Assembly: GCA_015232855.1 (NCBI GenBank)
Contig: JADFYW010000003.1
Coordinates: 31,975 to 95,974 of the forward strand
DNA: 64,000 bases
Direction: 5' to 3'
DNA from: Fibrobacteria bacterium
Lineage (GTDB): Bacteria; Fibrobacterota; Fibrobacteria; UBA11236; JADFYW01
The translations under genes were made by a program, and so were the position numbers. The notes under the pieces were generated by a model. That model was not told the DNA's origin, did not search any database, and worked only from the letters and a program-made list of their open reading frames with translations. Below, in pieces: positions 8,367-17,831 of the stretch; position 1 is the stretch's first letter; each line of letters starts with the position of its first letter.

Positions 8367-9261
8367 TCAACTGATTGTTTGTACTCTAAAAAAACGGGGT
8401 CTTGTCCAAGGCCCCTTTTTTTATGGCTATTATTTATTTTCATTGCTATTTCTGTGCCCGCTGGCAGATTCCGCTGATGTAAACTATGCGTTTGGGTTTT
8501 TGAATGATAATTATACAAATACCATTGAGAACGGACGGACAGGCAGATATATCGGAGCAGATGATTTTCTGACGTTCTCATTATTTTCCTCATTACAATT
8601 CAATGATTATCAGGGATACCTCTTTTATAATATTGTTACATCCCGGAAAAATAATTTCCGTTATGATTTATTGACTCTGGATGTTAATCGCAGGGTTCGT
8701 TACCGGGGAGTAGATTTTTTTCCGGGAATTGAAATCGTTGTTAAGGAAAATTTGGCCGGAGAAGTAATACAAAATCAATTTCATGATTTGATATCACTAC
8801 CCAAAGTATGGTGTGACTATGATGGCCCCGCATTTGGGGCAGGGGTCCTGTTTGATGCCCGGTACTTGTTAAACACGCCTTTTTTTTCTTTTGATACCTT
8901 GAGTTTTTTTCTGGAAAGTCGTTTCCCGAGCGGAGTATTACCCATTAAAAGTGGAATGAACACTGGCTACTCCCTGAGTTGGAATAGAGTGAGTATTGAA
9001 TGGATAGGTGGTTTTCGCTGGTATCCCGGTGAAGTGGAACATTATAGCGAATTGATTCGTACTGGAGTTTTTGGCGCTATGGGTATCCGCATTCGTTTCT
9101 ATAGAAAGTTATTTTTACAAGCGGGCATTGCACTGTTTCCTGTGCGGAACCTTGAAACAGATCCCCTCTATAAACCGAAAAACTTCAATTATTCACCTCA
9201 AATTTCCTGGTCACTGTCCAATTCGGTGCACTCATTAAGAAAAATAATCCGCTTTTTTTAA
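8356..9261 (+). CDS. Predicted outer-membrane beta-barrel protein, unknown function
   Basis: I do not recognise the family. The 301-residue frame has a hydrophobic leader (YYLFSLLFLCPLADSA) and then alternating polar/aromatic strands, many Tyr and Phe, and a terminal Phe (KIIRFF), typical of outer-membrane barrels. The start of the mature part (FLNDNYTNT then GADDFLTFSL) is faintly like LpxR-type lipid A deacylases, but no catalytic residues could be assigned. No ATG precedes the leader in this frame: the options are TTG 8356, which overlaps the upstream gene by 11 bp, or TTG 8443 with a very short leader. The first would place the terminator hairpin inside the coding region. Confidence 0.65.
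   Translation: MPNNQLIVCTLKKRGLVQGPFFYGYYLFSLLFLCPLADSADVNYAFGFLNDNYTNTIENGRTGRYIGADDFLTFSLFSSLQFNDYQGYLFYNIVTSRKNNFRYDLLTLDVNRRVRYRGVDFFPGIEIVVKENLAGEVIQNQFHDLISLPKVWCDYDGPAFGAGVLFDARYLLNTPFFSFDTLSFFLESRFPSGVLPIKSGMNTGYSLSWNRVSIEWIGGFRWYPGEVEHYSELIRTGVFGAMGIRIRFYRKLFLQAGIALFPVRNLETDPLYKPKNFNYSPQISWSLSNSVHSLRKIIRFF
8396..8422 (+). terminator. Intrinsic terminator after the Lys-rich gene
   Basis: GGGGTCTTG (8396-8404) pairs with CAAGGCCCC (8407-8415), a 9-bp stem with one G-T pair, followed by seven T residues and preceded by an A tract. It lies 30 bp after the stop of the Lys-rich gene and inside the apparent N-terminal codons of the next frame. Confidence 0.85.
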
Positions 9262-9506
9262 AGAGATAGTGTTCTCCGCAGTTTCGTACCAAAGAAGTAT
9301 TCAGTGCTCAGATTAACGAGGTGTGAGTCTTTTTTTGTTAAAAAAGGCTAAGTCGCAAACAAAAAATCTGATAACTGGAAGAGATACCTAATCTTGAACT
9401 GAGTTGCGCTTGGAGAAAATGCCGGATTAGAATATCTTTTTGGAACCATCTCAGAGCTGGTTCACGCCTGACCTGTGCAGCTAAATAATTAACAGTGGAG
9501 GACTCA
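9262..9506 (+). promoter_or_regulatory. 245-bp leader before trpB2, with a hairpin
   Basis: No gene is visible here. It contains an inverted repeat GAACCA (9443-9448)/TGGTTC (9458-9463) with a 9-nt loop and a T-rich stretch near 9330. It could be an untranslated leader of the trpB2 mRNA, but I could not match it to a known riboswitch or T-box; no Trp-rich leader peptide was seen. Confidence 0.3.
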
Positions 9507-10883
9507 ATGCAGAAAAGACGTATACGATTACATTCCGATGACCGGCCAAAACAATGGTACAATGTTCTGGCAGACATTAAAATGAATCCACCTCTGGGTC
9601 CAGACGGAAAGCCTATTGGTCCAGAAATGTTGGCTCCGGTTTTTCCTATGAACTTGATTGAGCAGGAAGTCAGTACTGAGCGTTGGATTGATATTCCTGA
9701 AGCAATACAGGATGTGTATTCGATGTGGCGTGCTACTCCTCTTATTCGGGCGATAAACCTGGAAAGAGCACTCGGTACTCCCGCAAAAATTTATCTTAAA
9801 GATGAGAGTGTGAGCCCTGCGGGCAGTCATAAACCAAATACAGCAGTTGCCCAGGCCTACTATAATAAAGAATTTGGAATCAAACGCCTTACTACAGAAA
9901 CAGGTGCTGGTCAATGGGGAAGTGCATTGTCATTCTCCTGCTCTCAATTTGGACTGGAATGCGATGTGTATATGGTTCGTATCAGTTTTGACCAAAAGCC
10001 CTATCGTAAGACACTTATGCGCACCTGGGGGGGGAACTGTTTTGCCAGTCCCTCAGACAGAACTAAAGCTGGTCGAGCAGTACTTGAAAGAGACCCCAAC
10101 ACTCCTGGAAGCCTGGGCATTGCTATTAGCGAAGCGGTGGAAGCTGCTGTTTCTGATGAAACTGGCCAAACTCGTTATTCTCTGGGTAGTGTTCTTAATC
10201 ATGTGATGATGCATCAGACGGTTATTGGTCTTGAGGCTAAAAAGCAGCTTGAGCAGGAAGGTGTCTATCCTGATGTGGTTATTGGCTGCGCAGGCGGTGG
10301 CAGTAATTTCGCTGGTTTGGCTCTCCCTTTTGCTCATGATAAAATAAATGGTAAAGAAGTTGATATTATTCCTGTTGAGCCAGCAGCTTGTCCTACACTG
10401 ACAAAAGCGGCTTTTTCGTATGATCACGGTGATGAGGCGGGGTATACTCCTCTTCTTGCCATGCACAGTTTGGGCCATAACTTTGTACCTCCGCCTATTC
10501 ACGCGGGTGGACTCCGTTATCACGGCATGGCTCCCATTGTTTGTCAGCTTGTTGTTGAGGGTATTTGTCGGCCGGAATCAGTTAACCAGATTGAAGCATA
10601 TACCGCGGGTTTACAGTTCGCGCGTACCGAAGGTATTGTGACTGCTCCTGAAACCAATCATGCTCTGGCACAGGTGGTAAAAGAGGCTAACAAGGCCAAG
10701 GAAGAAGGTAAGGAAAAGGTTATCCTCGCTAATCTCAGTGGCCATGGTATGCTTGATTTAGGGGCTTATGAAAAATTCCTGGATGGGAAGCTTGAAGAAG
10801 TAGAGCTTCCTGCTGAAGTACTGGAACGGGCTGCGGCAGTACTATCACAGTATCCTAAACCAGAAATTCTTAAGAGCAGGTAA
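9507..10883 (+). CDS. trpB2: Tryptophan synthase beta chain, TrpB2 type
   Basis: PLP enzyme that condenses indole with serine to tryptophan, or salvages free indole. It is of the TrpB2 class: 458 residues, with the long N-terminal arm ([14 protein letters not shown] and [12 protein letters not shown]) that TrpB1 lacks. The PLP lysine is K109 in AGSHKPNTA; the phosphate-binding glycine loop [11 protein letters not shown] and the C-terminal LSGHG are present. The ATG at 9507 follows GTGGAGG at ideal spacing, so the in-frame GTG at 9495 is part of the ribosome site. No trpA or other trp genes flank it, which is common for TrpB2 and fits indole salvage. Confidence 0.94.
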   Translation: MQKRRIRLHSDDRPKQWYNVLADIKMNPPLGPDGKPIGPEMLAPVFPMNLIEQEVSTERWIDIPEAIQDVYSMWRATPLIRAINLERALGTPAKIYLKDESVSPAGSHKPNTAVAQAYYNKEFGIKRLTTETGAGQWGSALSFSCSQFGLECDVYMVRISFDQKPYRKTLMRTWGGNCFASPSDRTKAGRAVLERDPNTPGSLGIAISEAVEAAVSDETGQTRYSLGSVLNHVMMHQTVIGLEAKKQLEQEGVYPDVVIGCAGGGSNFAGLALPFAHDKINGKEVDIIPVEPAACPTLTKAAFSYDHGDEAGYTPLLAMHSLGHNFVPPPIHAGGLRYHGMAPIVCQLVVEGICRPESVNQIEAYTAGLQFARTEGIVTAPETNHALAQVVKEANKAKEEGKEKVILANLSGHGMLDLGAYEKFLDGKLEEVELPAEVLERAAAVLSQYPKPEILKSR

Positions 10884-10920
10884 CCAATATTATATACAAT
10901 GTAAAAGTATTCGGTCGCGA

Positions 10921-11014
10921 GTTCTCAGTAGTCAGATAATTAATGGCTGCGCCTTTTTTATACAAGAAATGGCGTAGCCACAAGAATAAAAGCTGGTAAC
11001 TGACGACTGATAAC
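10921..11014. repeat. Nested inverted-repeat element between trpB2 and phoB
   Basis: The outer arms GTTCTCAGTAGTCAG (10921-10935) and CTGACGACTGATAAC (11000-11014) are complementary at 13 of 15 positions. An inner pair TGGCTGCGCC (10944-10953)/GGCGTAGCCA (10971-10980) forms a 10-bp stem with one wobble. The total of 94 bp, palindromic and non-coding, resembles a miniature mobile or REP-like element. A related AACTGA-rich tract occurs at about 22240-22268. Confidence 0.6.
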
Positions 11015-11044
11015 TGATTACAAAAAAAGGTGAAATACTCAATT

Positions 11045-11737
11045 ATGCCTGTTTTGCACATATTATCCATAGAAGATGAGCCTGATATTCAGGAGCTTAT
11101 TCGCTATAACCTTAAAAAGGAAGGGTACAAAGTTTCCACAACCCCTTCTTTTGATCCTGCTTCTGAAATTATCCGGGTTAACAAGCCCGATCTTATTCTT
11201 CTTGATCTCATGCTTCCTGGTTTAAATGGGCTTGAAATTTGTAAGGTTTTGAAAAACAACGCTGACACAAAAGATATTCCGATTATAATGGTTACGGCCA
11301 AAGGTGAAGAAAATGATATTGTTACCGGTCTTGAACTGGGTGCTGAGGATTATATTCTTAAGCCTTTCAGTATCAAGGTGCTTTCTGCCAGAGTTAAAAC
11401 AATTTTACACAGAACAGGGAAAACCGCTCCTGAACAGAAAATTGATACCTTAAAAATTGATGCCCTGGAAATCCATCCGGGCAGACATGAAGTACATTTG
11501 GACGGGAAGACTCTTGAACTTACGGCTTCTGAATTCAGTGCACTTTACCTTCTGGCGAATAAACCGGGATGGGTGTTTACCCGCCACCAGATTGTGGAAG
11601 GTATACGGGGAGATGATTATCCGGTAACAGACCGTTCTATTGATGTGCTTATCGTTGGTCTCAGGCGAAAACTGGGGAATTACGGGAAAATAATCGCCAC
11701 AGTACGGGGAATAGGATATAAATTTATGGATGTATGA
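11045..11737 (+). CDS. phoB: PhoB-type response regulator (OmpR family)
   Basis: Two-domain regulator of 230 residues: a receiver domain with acidic pocket E10/D11, phospho-acceptor D54 (LLDLMLPG) and Lys in DYILKPF, then an OmpR/PhoB winged-helix DNA-binding domain with the family end RTVRGIGYKF-type segment. It should activate phosphate-starvation genes when phosphorylated. The ATG at 11045 is chosen; the in-frame GTG at 11030 sits in the ribosome-binding region (AAAAAAAGGTG). It overlaps the kinase gene by 4 bp (ATGA), and pst-phoU genes follow 11 kb downstream, supporting the phoB assignment over other OmpR members. Confidence 0.9.
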   Translation: MPVLHILSIEDEPDIQELIRYNLKKEGYKVSTTPSFDPASEIIRVNKPDLILLDLMLPGLNGLEICKVLKNNADTKDIPIIMVTAKGEENDIVTGLELGAEDYILKPFSIKVLSARVKTILHRTGKTAPEQKIDTLKIDALEIHPGRHEVHLDGKTLELTASEFSALYLLANKPGWVFTRHQIVEGIRGDDYPVTDRSIDVLIVGLRRKLGNYGKIIATVRGIGYKFMDV

Positions 11738-13512
11738 AAAAGATTCAGCTATTCTGGAATCTCTATCCCGCTTATTTCATAATTATTGTAATTGGCTTCG
11801 GCCTTACTATCTGGTTTTCTACCTATACCTACCGTCAGTTTTCATTTAACCAGACCAGGCAGGATATGGCCTCTATTGCGCGTATCAGTGCAGATAGAAT
11901 TCAACAGGAACTCAAAACCGGGGCTTTGGATATCCCTGCTGGTATTTGTGAACACCTCAGTGTCCTTGCACAGGCACGGGTCACCATTATTGAAAAAACC
12001 GGGAATGTTGTTTGTGATTCAGAAAAGGACTCTGATGCAATGGATAATCATAAAGATAGACCCGAATTTATTGATGCCAGAGAAGAGGGTGAAGGAATGT
12101 CTATGCGTTATAGCAGAACCCTCAACCAGGATATGATGTATGTAGCTGAACCTTTGATGTTTCACACTGGTTTTGAAGGAATAGTACGGATCTCCGTTCC
12201 ACTCACTTCAATTCAAGCTGTACTCAACAGTGTACGGAACAAGTTGCTCTTAGCAGGAGTATTCACCGCTATTTTTGTTGCTGTTATGAGTTGGTTTTTG
12301 TCCCGTCATATTATCAGACCTCTGGAACAAATGCGGAAGGGTGCAGAAAATTTTTCTAAGGGTCTTTTTAAACATCGTATGCCTCAAACGGGTTCCGTTG
12401 AAATGTCAACTCTTGCTCATACCATGAATAATATGGCGGATGATTTGGGGAAACGGATGCGAACTATTCGCCAACAACGCTCAGAGCTGGACGCGGTATT
12501 CTCTTCCATGGAAGAAGGTGTGATTGCCGTTGATGAGGGTAATTGCATATTCACTTTTAACCCAAGCGCGGCAAAAATTTTAAACATTTCGCCTACTGAT
12601 GCACTTGGGAAAAATATTTTAAAAATTGTCAGGAAGACTCAATTGCTCGAAATGCTTGAGCGCATCCTTTCTTTTAAAGAAACACTCAAAGAAGATTTAA
12701 TTTTTACTGCAGGGAATGAAGAACGCTATCTCCAGATTCACGGCACTCGGCTTTTAAATGAAGGGGGAGATAGTATCGGTGCTCTCATTGTAATGAATGA
12801 TGTCACAAAACTCAAACAATTGGAGAATATCCGGCGTGATTTTGTGGCTAATGTATCTCATGAGTTGAAAACTCCTATTACATCTATTAAAGGCGCAGTG
12901 GAAACTCTTAATGATGGTGCTATGCAAAACCCAAAAGATGCTGCACGCTTTCTTAAGATGATTGCTCAGAATGGGGAACGATTGCACCAGATTATTGAAG
13001 ATCTGCTTAGCCTTTCTCGCATTGAGCAAAATTCGGAAGAAGGTAAAGTGGAACGGGAACCTACTTCTGTTCAAAAAATTGTAGAAAATGCGATTAACGC
13101 TTGTGATATGAAAGCTTTGAATAAGCACATTCAGATAATGTCTGAATTTGAATCGGATTGTGAACTTCCGGTTAATCCACAATTGATGGAAGAAGCGGTT
13201 ATTAATCTTATTGATAACGCTTTAAAATATTCAAATGATAAAAAGACCATCAGGGTTAGGGTTACAGCACAAGATGGTGAATGCAGAATTTCGGTGATTG
13301 ATCAGGGGTCCGGTATTTCAGACGAACATCTCCCAAGGCTTTTTGAACGATTTTACCGGGTAGACAAAGCGAGAAGTAGAAAAATAGGGGGGACCGGTTT
13401 AGGGTTAGCGATTGTAAAACATATTCTCCAAGTCCATAAGGGTCATGTCTCTGTTGAAAGTGAAGTTGGGAAGGGAAGCTCTTTTACTTTGCATTTACCA
13501 TTATTATCCTGA
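11734..13512 (+). CDS. phoR: PhoR-type sensor histidine kinase
   Basis: 592-residue membrane kinase: TM1 (about 9-30), a periplasmic loop of about 140 residues, TM2 (about 168-190), HAMP (about 190-245), PAS (about 252-355), HisKA with phospho-acceptor H376 (VANVSHELKTPI) and HATPase_c with N box (NLIDNALKYS) and G boxes (DQGSGIS, GTGLGLAIVKHI). It would phosphorylate PhoB. The long periplasmic loop is like Gram-positive PhoR rather than the loop-less E. coli form. Start ATG overlaps the phoB stop. Confidence 0.9.
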   Translation: MKKIQLFWNLYPAYFIIIVIGFGLTIWFSTYTYRQFSFNQTRQDMASIARISADRIQQELKTGALDIPAGICEHLSVLAQARVTIIEKTGNVVCDSEKDSDAMDNHKDRPEFIDAREEGEGMSMRYSRTLNQDMMYVAEPLMFHTGFEGIVRISVPLTSIQAVLNSVRNKLLLAGVFTAIFVAVMSWFLSRHIIRPLEQMRKGAENFSKGLFKHRMPQTGSVEMSTLAHTMNNMADDLGKRMRTIRQQRSELDAVFSSMEEGVIAVDEGNCIFTFNPSAAKILNISPTDALGKNILKIVRKTQLLEMLERILSFKETLKEDLIFTAGNEERYLQIHGTRLLNEGGDSIGALIVMNDVTKLKQLENIRRDFVANVSHELKTPITSIKGAVETLNDGAMQNPKDAARFLKMIAQNGERLHQIIEDLLSLSRIEQNSEEGKVEREPTSVQKIVENAINACDMKALNKHIQIMSEFESDCELPVNPQLMEEAVINLIDNALKYSNDKKTIRVRVTAQDGECRISVIDQGSGISDEHLPRLFERFYRVDKARSRKIGGTGLGLAIVKHILQVHKGHVSVESEVGKGSSFTLHLPLLS

Positions 13513-13525
13513 ACTATAAAGAACG

Positions 13526-14941
13526 ATGTCTATTGTAAGCCAATTTATCGTGAATCATATGGTATTGGTTTATTTCTTTTACGGTTTGTCCTTCTTTTCC
13601 CTGGGCATATCAATACTTACTCAGACCCGTAAAGGAAGTGCATTTAACTTTGGCGCAAACTTGTGGCTTTTGGGACTTTTTGGTCTGCTCCATGGCTTCA
13701 ATGAGTGGATGGACATGCTCTTGTTGCTGGGAGAGTCGTATTGGAGCACGTCAGGGGTTACCATATTAGAGAATGTCCGCTTCTTTCTGGGAAAAATTTC
13801 ATATATCTTTTTGTTTGAGTTTGGATTACAAACCGTTGTGGTTTCGGAATTGCCTAAGCGAAAGGCAATCCTGACTTCTGTTTCTATGTATGCGTTCCTG
13901 GTAGCCGTGCTTTTTTGGAAGGGGATCAGTTCTGGTTTTAGTGCCGCCTGGTTTGCGAATACCGATTTATTTATGCGCTATGTATTCGCCTTTCCCGGAG
14001 CCTTACTTACCGGGCTGTCCTTCTTTTTACAAAAAAAGGCCCGTGAGATAACCAGACTTAAAGAAAAACGGATTACGCACTGGTTCTCTGCTGCTGCAGT
14101 TTTATTTGTTCTTTATGCGGTGTTGTCGGGGCTTATTGTAAAAGGGGGAAACTTTTTCCCGGCAACCGTTTTGAATTACAGCAACTTTATAGCCCTCACG
14201 GGTGTCCCTGTACAGATATTCCGTGCCTGTTGTGCATTTGGTATTCTCTATTATCTCCTTCGCATTTTGCATATTTTTGAAATGGAAAAGTCTCAGAAAT
14301 TAAAAGAGGCTTATGAAGAAGTTTTGAAAATTTCTACCCGGGAACAGGAACGGATTGGTCAGGAAATTCATGATGGCTTGTGTCAACAACTAACCGGCAT
14401 TCTGTTTAATACTCAAATGCTAGAGAAAAAAATGGAGCAGGCTGAACCTGGTTATAACGAAGAACTGCATAAGTTGAACGGGTACCTTAATGATGCTATT
14501 TCAGATGCCAGACGGATGTCTAAACATCTCTTTCCTGTAGAAATTGAAAAACACGGACTTGTATTTGCAATACGTGAATTTTGCCAGTCTATAAGCGTTA
14601 TGCATAATGTGGTCTGCAAAGCAGAAATTGAAGATACGGTTGAATTAAAAGACCATATGAAGGCAACTCATCTTTTTCGTATTGCTCAAGAGGCTATACA
14701 TAACACGGTCAAACATGCCGGGGCTTCGGCTATAACGGTTACCCTTGCAGATATCGGACATGGTATACTGGAGCTTGTGGTTACTGATAATGGTATGGGA
14801 ATAGCTGATGCCGATGAGCAACGTAGAGGGATGGGAATTACCATTATGCATTACCGGGCAAAGGTACTGGAAGGGACACTCCGCATTGAAGGAAATCCAA
14901 ATGAAGGAACAAAGGTGATATGCAGGATTACAAGCACATAA
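13526..14941 (+). CDS. Membrane sensor kinase, NarX/DegS-like (HisKA_3)
   Basis: About seven hydrophobic helices occupy residues 1-255, followed by a coiled linker and a HisKA_3 dimerisation domain with phospho-acceptor H282 in QEIHDGLCQQLTG, then a HATPase domain (RIAQEAIHNTVKHA, TDNGMGI, GMGITIMHYRA). This is the NarX/DegS/UhpB group that partners NarL-type regulators. It follows phoR by 13 bp, so it may share the phoBR transcript, and its 3' end overlaps the next regulator gene by 22 bp. The signal is unknown; the multi-TM input resembles 7TM or MASE-type sensors. Confidence 0.87.
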   Translation: MSIVSQFIVNHMVLVYFFYGLSFFSLGISILTQTRKGSAFNFGANLWLLGLFGLLHGFNEWMDMLLLLGESYWSTSGVTILENVRFFLGKISYIFLFEFGLQTVVVSELPKRKAILTSVSMYAFLVAVLFWKGISSGFSAAWFANTDLFMRYVFAFPGALLTGLSFFLQKKAREITRLKEKRITHWFSAAAVLFVLYAVLSGLIVKGGNFFPATVLNYSNFIALTGVPVQIFRACCAFGILYYLLRILHIFEMEKSQKLKEAYEEVLKISTREQERIGQEIHDGLCQQLTGILFNTQMLEKKMEQAEPGYNEELHKLNGYLNDAISDARRMSKHLFPVEIEKHGLVFAIREFCQSISVMHNVVCKAEIEDTVELKDHMKATHLFRIAQEAIHNTVKHAGASAITVTLADIGHGILELVVTDNGMGIADADEQRRGMGITIMHYRAKVLEGTLRIEGNPNEGTKVICRITST

Positions 14942-15564
14942 TACTGGTTGACGATCATCCCATTGTCCGACAGGGGCTTAAACTGATTCTGGAACAGGAA
15001 AAGTCTTATTCCGTAGACTGGGAAGCTGAAGACGCTATGGGCGCTATTAACAGCATCAAACAAAACAAACCTGATATTGCCATCATTGATATTTCCCTTA
15101 AAAACATAAGTGGGCTGGAACTAATTAAATGGATTCAAAAGCTCGATTTTAAGGTGACAGTGCTTGTGGTGAGTATGCATGATGAGGCTATTTACGCTGA
15201 ACGCGCTATTAAAGCAGGTGCTCGCGGTTATGTTATGAAACAGGAAGCTTCAGAAACCATTATTCAGGCCCTTAAGCAAATTGAGAAGGGTAAGACCTAT
15301 ATAAGTCAATCAATTAAATCACGACTTGATATGGATATGTTTCAGAAAAATGCGGTTACCCCTTATATCGGCGCCCTCACTGACCGGGAACTGGAGGTGT
15401 TCCAACTGTTTGGCCAGGGGTTTAAGGTAAAACAGATAGCCGAAAAACTACTGCTTAGTCCAAAAACAATTGAGACCCACCAATCAAATATTAAAGAAAA
15501 ACTGCATTTGGATAGTGCTTCTGCCCTTACAAAAGCGGCTATTGCCTGGAATATGAATAAATGA
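14920..15564 (+). CDS. NarL/FixJ-family response regulator
   Basis: 214 residues: receiver domain with DDH acid pocket (residues 11-13), phospho-acceptor D57 (IAIIDISLK) and Lys in GYVMKQEAS, and a LuxR-type HTH (LTDRELEVFQLFGQGF then LLLSPKTIETHQSNI). Its start lies inside the kinase gene (22-bp overlap), so the two are translated together and are almost certainly a cognate pair. The location between phoBR and the phosphate uptake genes suggests, but does not prove, a link to phosphate or to the TonB receptor just downstream. Confidence 0.9.
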   Translation: MQDYKHIILVDDHPIVRQGLKLILEQEKSYSVDWEAEDAMGAINSIKQNKPDIAIIDISLKNISGLELIKWIQKLDFKVTVLVVSMHDEAIYAERAIKAGARGYVMKQEASETIIQALKQIEKGKTYISQSIKSRLDMDMFQKNAVTPYIGALTDRELEVFQLFGQGFKVKQIAEKLLLSPKTIETHQSNIKEKLHLDSASALTKAAIAWNMNK

Positions 15565-15660
15565 GTAGGGGAAACCCCCTATAGTAATTGTCTTTTTGTG
15601 AACTACATTAATATTGTAATCAGTTCTTGTTCAGAATTGATGGCTTTGAATCTGTTTCAC

Positions 15661-15739
15661 TGTCATCACCCGGCTTGACCGGGTGATCCATCCAAAATCG
15701 ATACTTTGATGGATTGCCCGGTCGATCCGGGCAATGACA
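15661..15739. repeat. Double-hairpin dispersed element, copy A
   Basis: Begins TGTCAT and ends ATGACA. Hairpin 1 is ATCACCCGG/CCGGGTGAT around loop CTTGA (15665-15687); hairpin 2 is ATTGCCCGG/CCGGGCAAT (15713-15735). It is closely related to the element at 22107-22211. It lies between the NarL-type regulator and the TonB receptor and contains no ORF. Confidence 0.8.
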
Positions 15740-15813
15740 TATTGCATAATCAAAAGCATTATTTTTGAAAGTCTTAACAAGGACTAATTCATTATTCAAA
15801 TAATGGAGAAAAA

Positions 15814-17823
15814 ATGAAAGTTTCAGCCCGGGTATTATTTGGTTTCTGTGCAGCTGTGGTTTGCTTTCTTCCTTGCCTGGTGTTTTCCCAACAAGAAAAG
15901 CCAGAATCTAATATTCTCGAATTAGAAAAAAAAATAGTCTCTGCTACTCGTCATGAATCTTCTCTTAAAAAAACTCCATCAATCAGCCATGTTGTCACCC
16001 GGGATGATATTGAAAAAATAAACGCCCTGAAAACTTCAGATGTTCTTCAGTATGTTTCAGGGGTAAATATTGAAAGTGGAACCGGGAGTGGTGGTCCCTA
16101 TAAAAAGAATATATCGGTGTCAGGTATGCCAAATTATTATAACGTCGTAATGGTAAATGGTATGCGGATTCGTAGTTCTCATATCCAGACAGGGGTTAAT
16201 ATTGATCTGATTCCTGTGGCTTCTATTGAACGTATAGAAATTATTAAAGATGCTTCTTCTGCCTTATATGGAAGTGATGCTTTAGGTGGGGTCATAAATA
16301 TTATTACCAGAAAAGGAACAGCCAAACAAAAAACCATGCTAGGCGGAGGTACCGGAACCTATTCAAGTTATAATGGTGAAGTCATGAGTCGCGGCAGTTC
16401 AAAATCCGGTAAGACGGCTTACAGTGTATACGCTGGTTATCAACGCTCAGACGGAGCTGATATCCTTGCACCGAAACATCGAATTGGCCATCTCGATTAT
16501 CGGAAAACCTCAGGTCTTGCCCGGCTTGACTTTTACCCGATAGAAGATATGACTGTTTCCGGGTATCTGAACTTTTTAACCGATGATGCTGAATTTAGTG
16601 ATGCAAAACTTACAACCAGAGACACAACACTGGTTGCTCCTGATAGTTCAACATCAACCTGGTATCAGGTAGAAAATGAATATGAAATGAAGACAGCTTT
16701 AATGTTTATGCCAGGGCTTAATGCGAGTTATATGATTAATGATATGATAACCGCTCATCTGCAGGCCTATTATACTCATTGGGATGCTGAAATCAGCACT
16801 GAGCTTGATGAATTAGCATCACCTCGTTTGAGTTTTGATTTCAGGTTACCGGGAAACCTGGTGACAGTGGGTACCGAATATCTCTGGCGAAATTATTTTC
16901 GTGGCGGTATGCCGGATACTGCTGATCAATATACCGTTTCTGGTTTTGTACAGGACCAGCTAACTTTGCTGGATTCATCACTTATTGCTCTCATTGCTTT
17001 ACGGACTGATTATGTCGCCAATACGGGTAATGATGCCGTTAATAACGGGCCGGTATTTTCTCCCAAACTGTCTGTCTTATATAGACCCGTAAATTTGTTG
17101 GCATTGCGTTTATCGGCAGGGAGGGGATTCAAAGCACCAACAGTGCAGGAATTATATGAACATAGGTATCATTTTGGCTCTTACCGCCTGGGAAATGCTG
17201 AATTGGGACCTGAATACTCAACTAATATAGCTGCCAGCTGCAGATTAGAGCCGCATCGGTTTTGGTATACTGAATTGAGTGGCTATTTTAATATGCTAGA
17301 TGACATGATCGTTGTTGTTCCTATAGAAGAACAAATAGATAATAAAGTGACCTATAAGCGTTTTAATATGGAAGAAGGCTTTATTTATGGCGGAGAACTC
17401 CATGGTGGTCTTCGATTGGGAAATAAGCATCTTAGTGGTACCTGGGATGGCGGGATAGCTCTTTCCTATCAGTCAAGTGAGGATGATTCTCTTAATACCC
17501 TTTATCATCCAGGAATAAACTTTTCTTCTTCACTTACGATACGTTCACAAATTATGCATGATAGATATGCTACAGCTTTTATTGGTTATAATGGTGCTAC
17601 TGGCCGAGAATATTGGAAAACCACCGAAACCGGAATCAACATAAATACAATTGAAAATCTGCATAACCTGAACGTGGGACTTAGTTTTGAATTACTGGAA
17701 AAGGCTGAGGTATTTGGTAAGCTGTCTAATATTCTTATGCGGGAACATGAGAGCTATGAAGATGTGCTGATGAAAATAGAGGGTGATATGGTTTGGGAGG
17801 CTGGTGTTCGAATTAAGATATAG
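15814..17823 (+). CDS. TonB-dependent outer-membrane receptor
   Basis: 669-residue receptor: signal peptide (about 1-25, ending FSQQ), plug domain about 35-160 with SGVNIESG, SGMPNYYNVVMVNG and the VASIERIEIIKDASSALYGSDALGGVINIIT block, then a 22-strand-type barrel ending in a hydrophobic strand (EAGVRIKI). It belongs to the cobalamin/siderophore-like plug class; no N-terminal signalling domain. Its position among phoBR, a phosphatase and pst genes makes an organophosphate or phosphate-linked ligand possible, but the ligand is unknown. Ribosome site GGAG precedes ATG 15814. I did not find a good PHO box in front of it. Confidence 0.92.
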   Translation: MKVSARVLFGFCAAVVCFLPCLVFSQQEKPESNILELEKKIVSATRHESSLKKTPSISHVVTRDDIEKINALKTSDVLQYVSGVNIESGTGSGGPYKKNISVSGMPNYYNVVMVNGMRIRSSHIQTGVNIDLIPVASIERIEIIKDASSALYGSDALGGVINIITRKGTAKQKTMLGGGTGTYSSYNGEVMSRGSSKSGKTAYSVYAGYQRSDGADILAPKHRIGHLDYRKTSGLARLDFYPIEDMTVSGYLNFLTDDAEFSDAKLTTRDTTLVAPDSSTSTWYQVENEYEMKTALMFMPGLNASYMINDMITAHLQAYYTHWDAEISTELDELASPRLSFDFRLPGNLVTVGTEYLWRNYFRGGMPDTADQYTVSGFVQDQLTLLDSSLIALIALRTDYVANTGNDAVNNGPVFSPKLSVLYRPVNLLALRLSAGRGFKAPTVQELYEHRYHFGSYRLGNAELGPEYSTNIAASCRLEPHRFWYTELSGYFNMLDDMIVVVPIEEQIDNKVTYKRFNMEEGFIYGGELHGGLRLGNKHLSGTWDGGIALSYQSSEDDSLNTLYHPGINFSSSLTIRSQIMHDRYATAFIGYNGATGREYWKTTETGININTIENLHNLNVGLSFELLEKAEVFGKLSNILMREHESYEDVLMKIEGDMVWEAGVRIKI

Positions 17824-17831
17824 CCGTATTG

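Noticed and set aside
8356..9261. Assignment of the barrel protein as LpxR lipid A deacylase
   Set aside because: Only a faint similarity at the N-terminus; catalytic residues could not be placed.
15774..15800. TTAACA and CTAATT before the TonB receptor as a PHO box
   Set aside because: The two hexamers are 10 bp apart, not 11, there are only two, and no -10 sits 15 bp after the last one.
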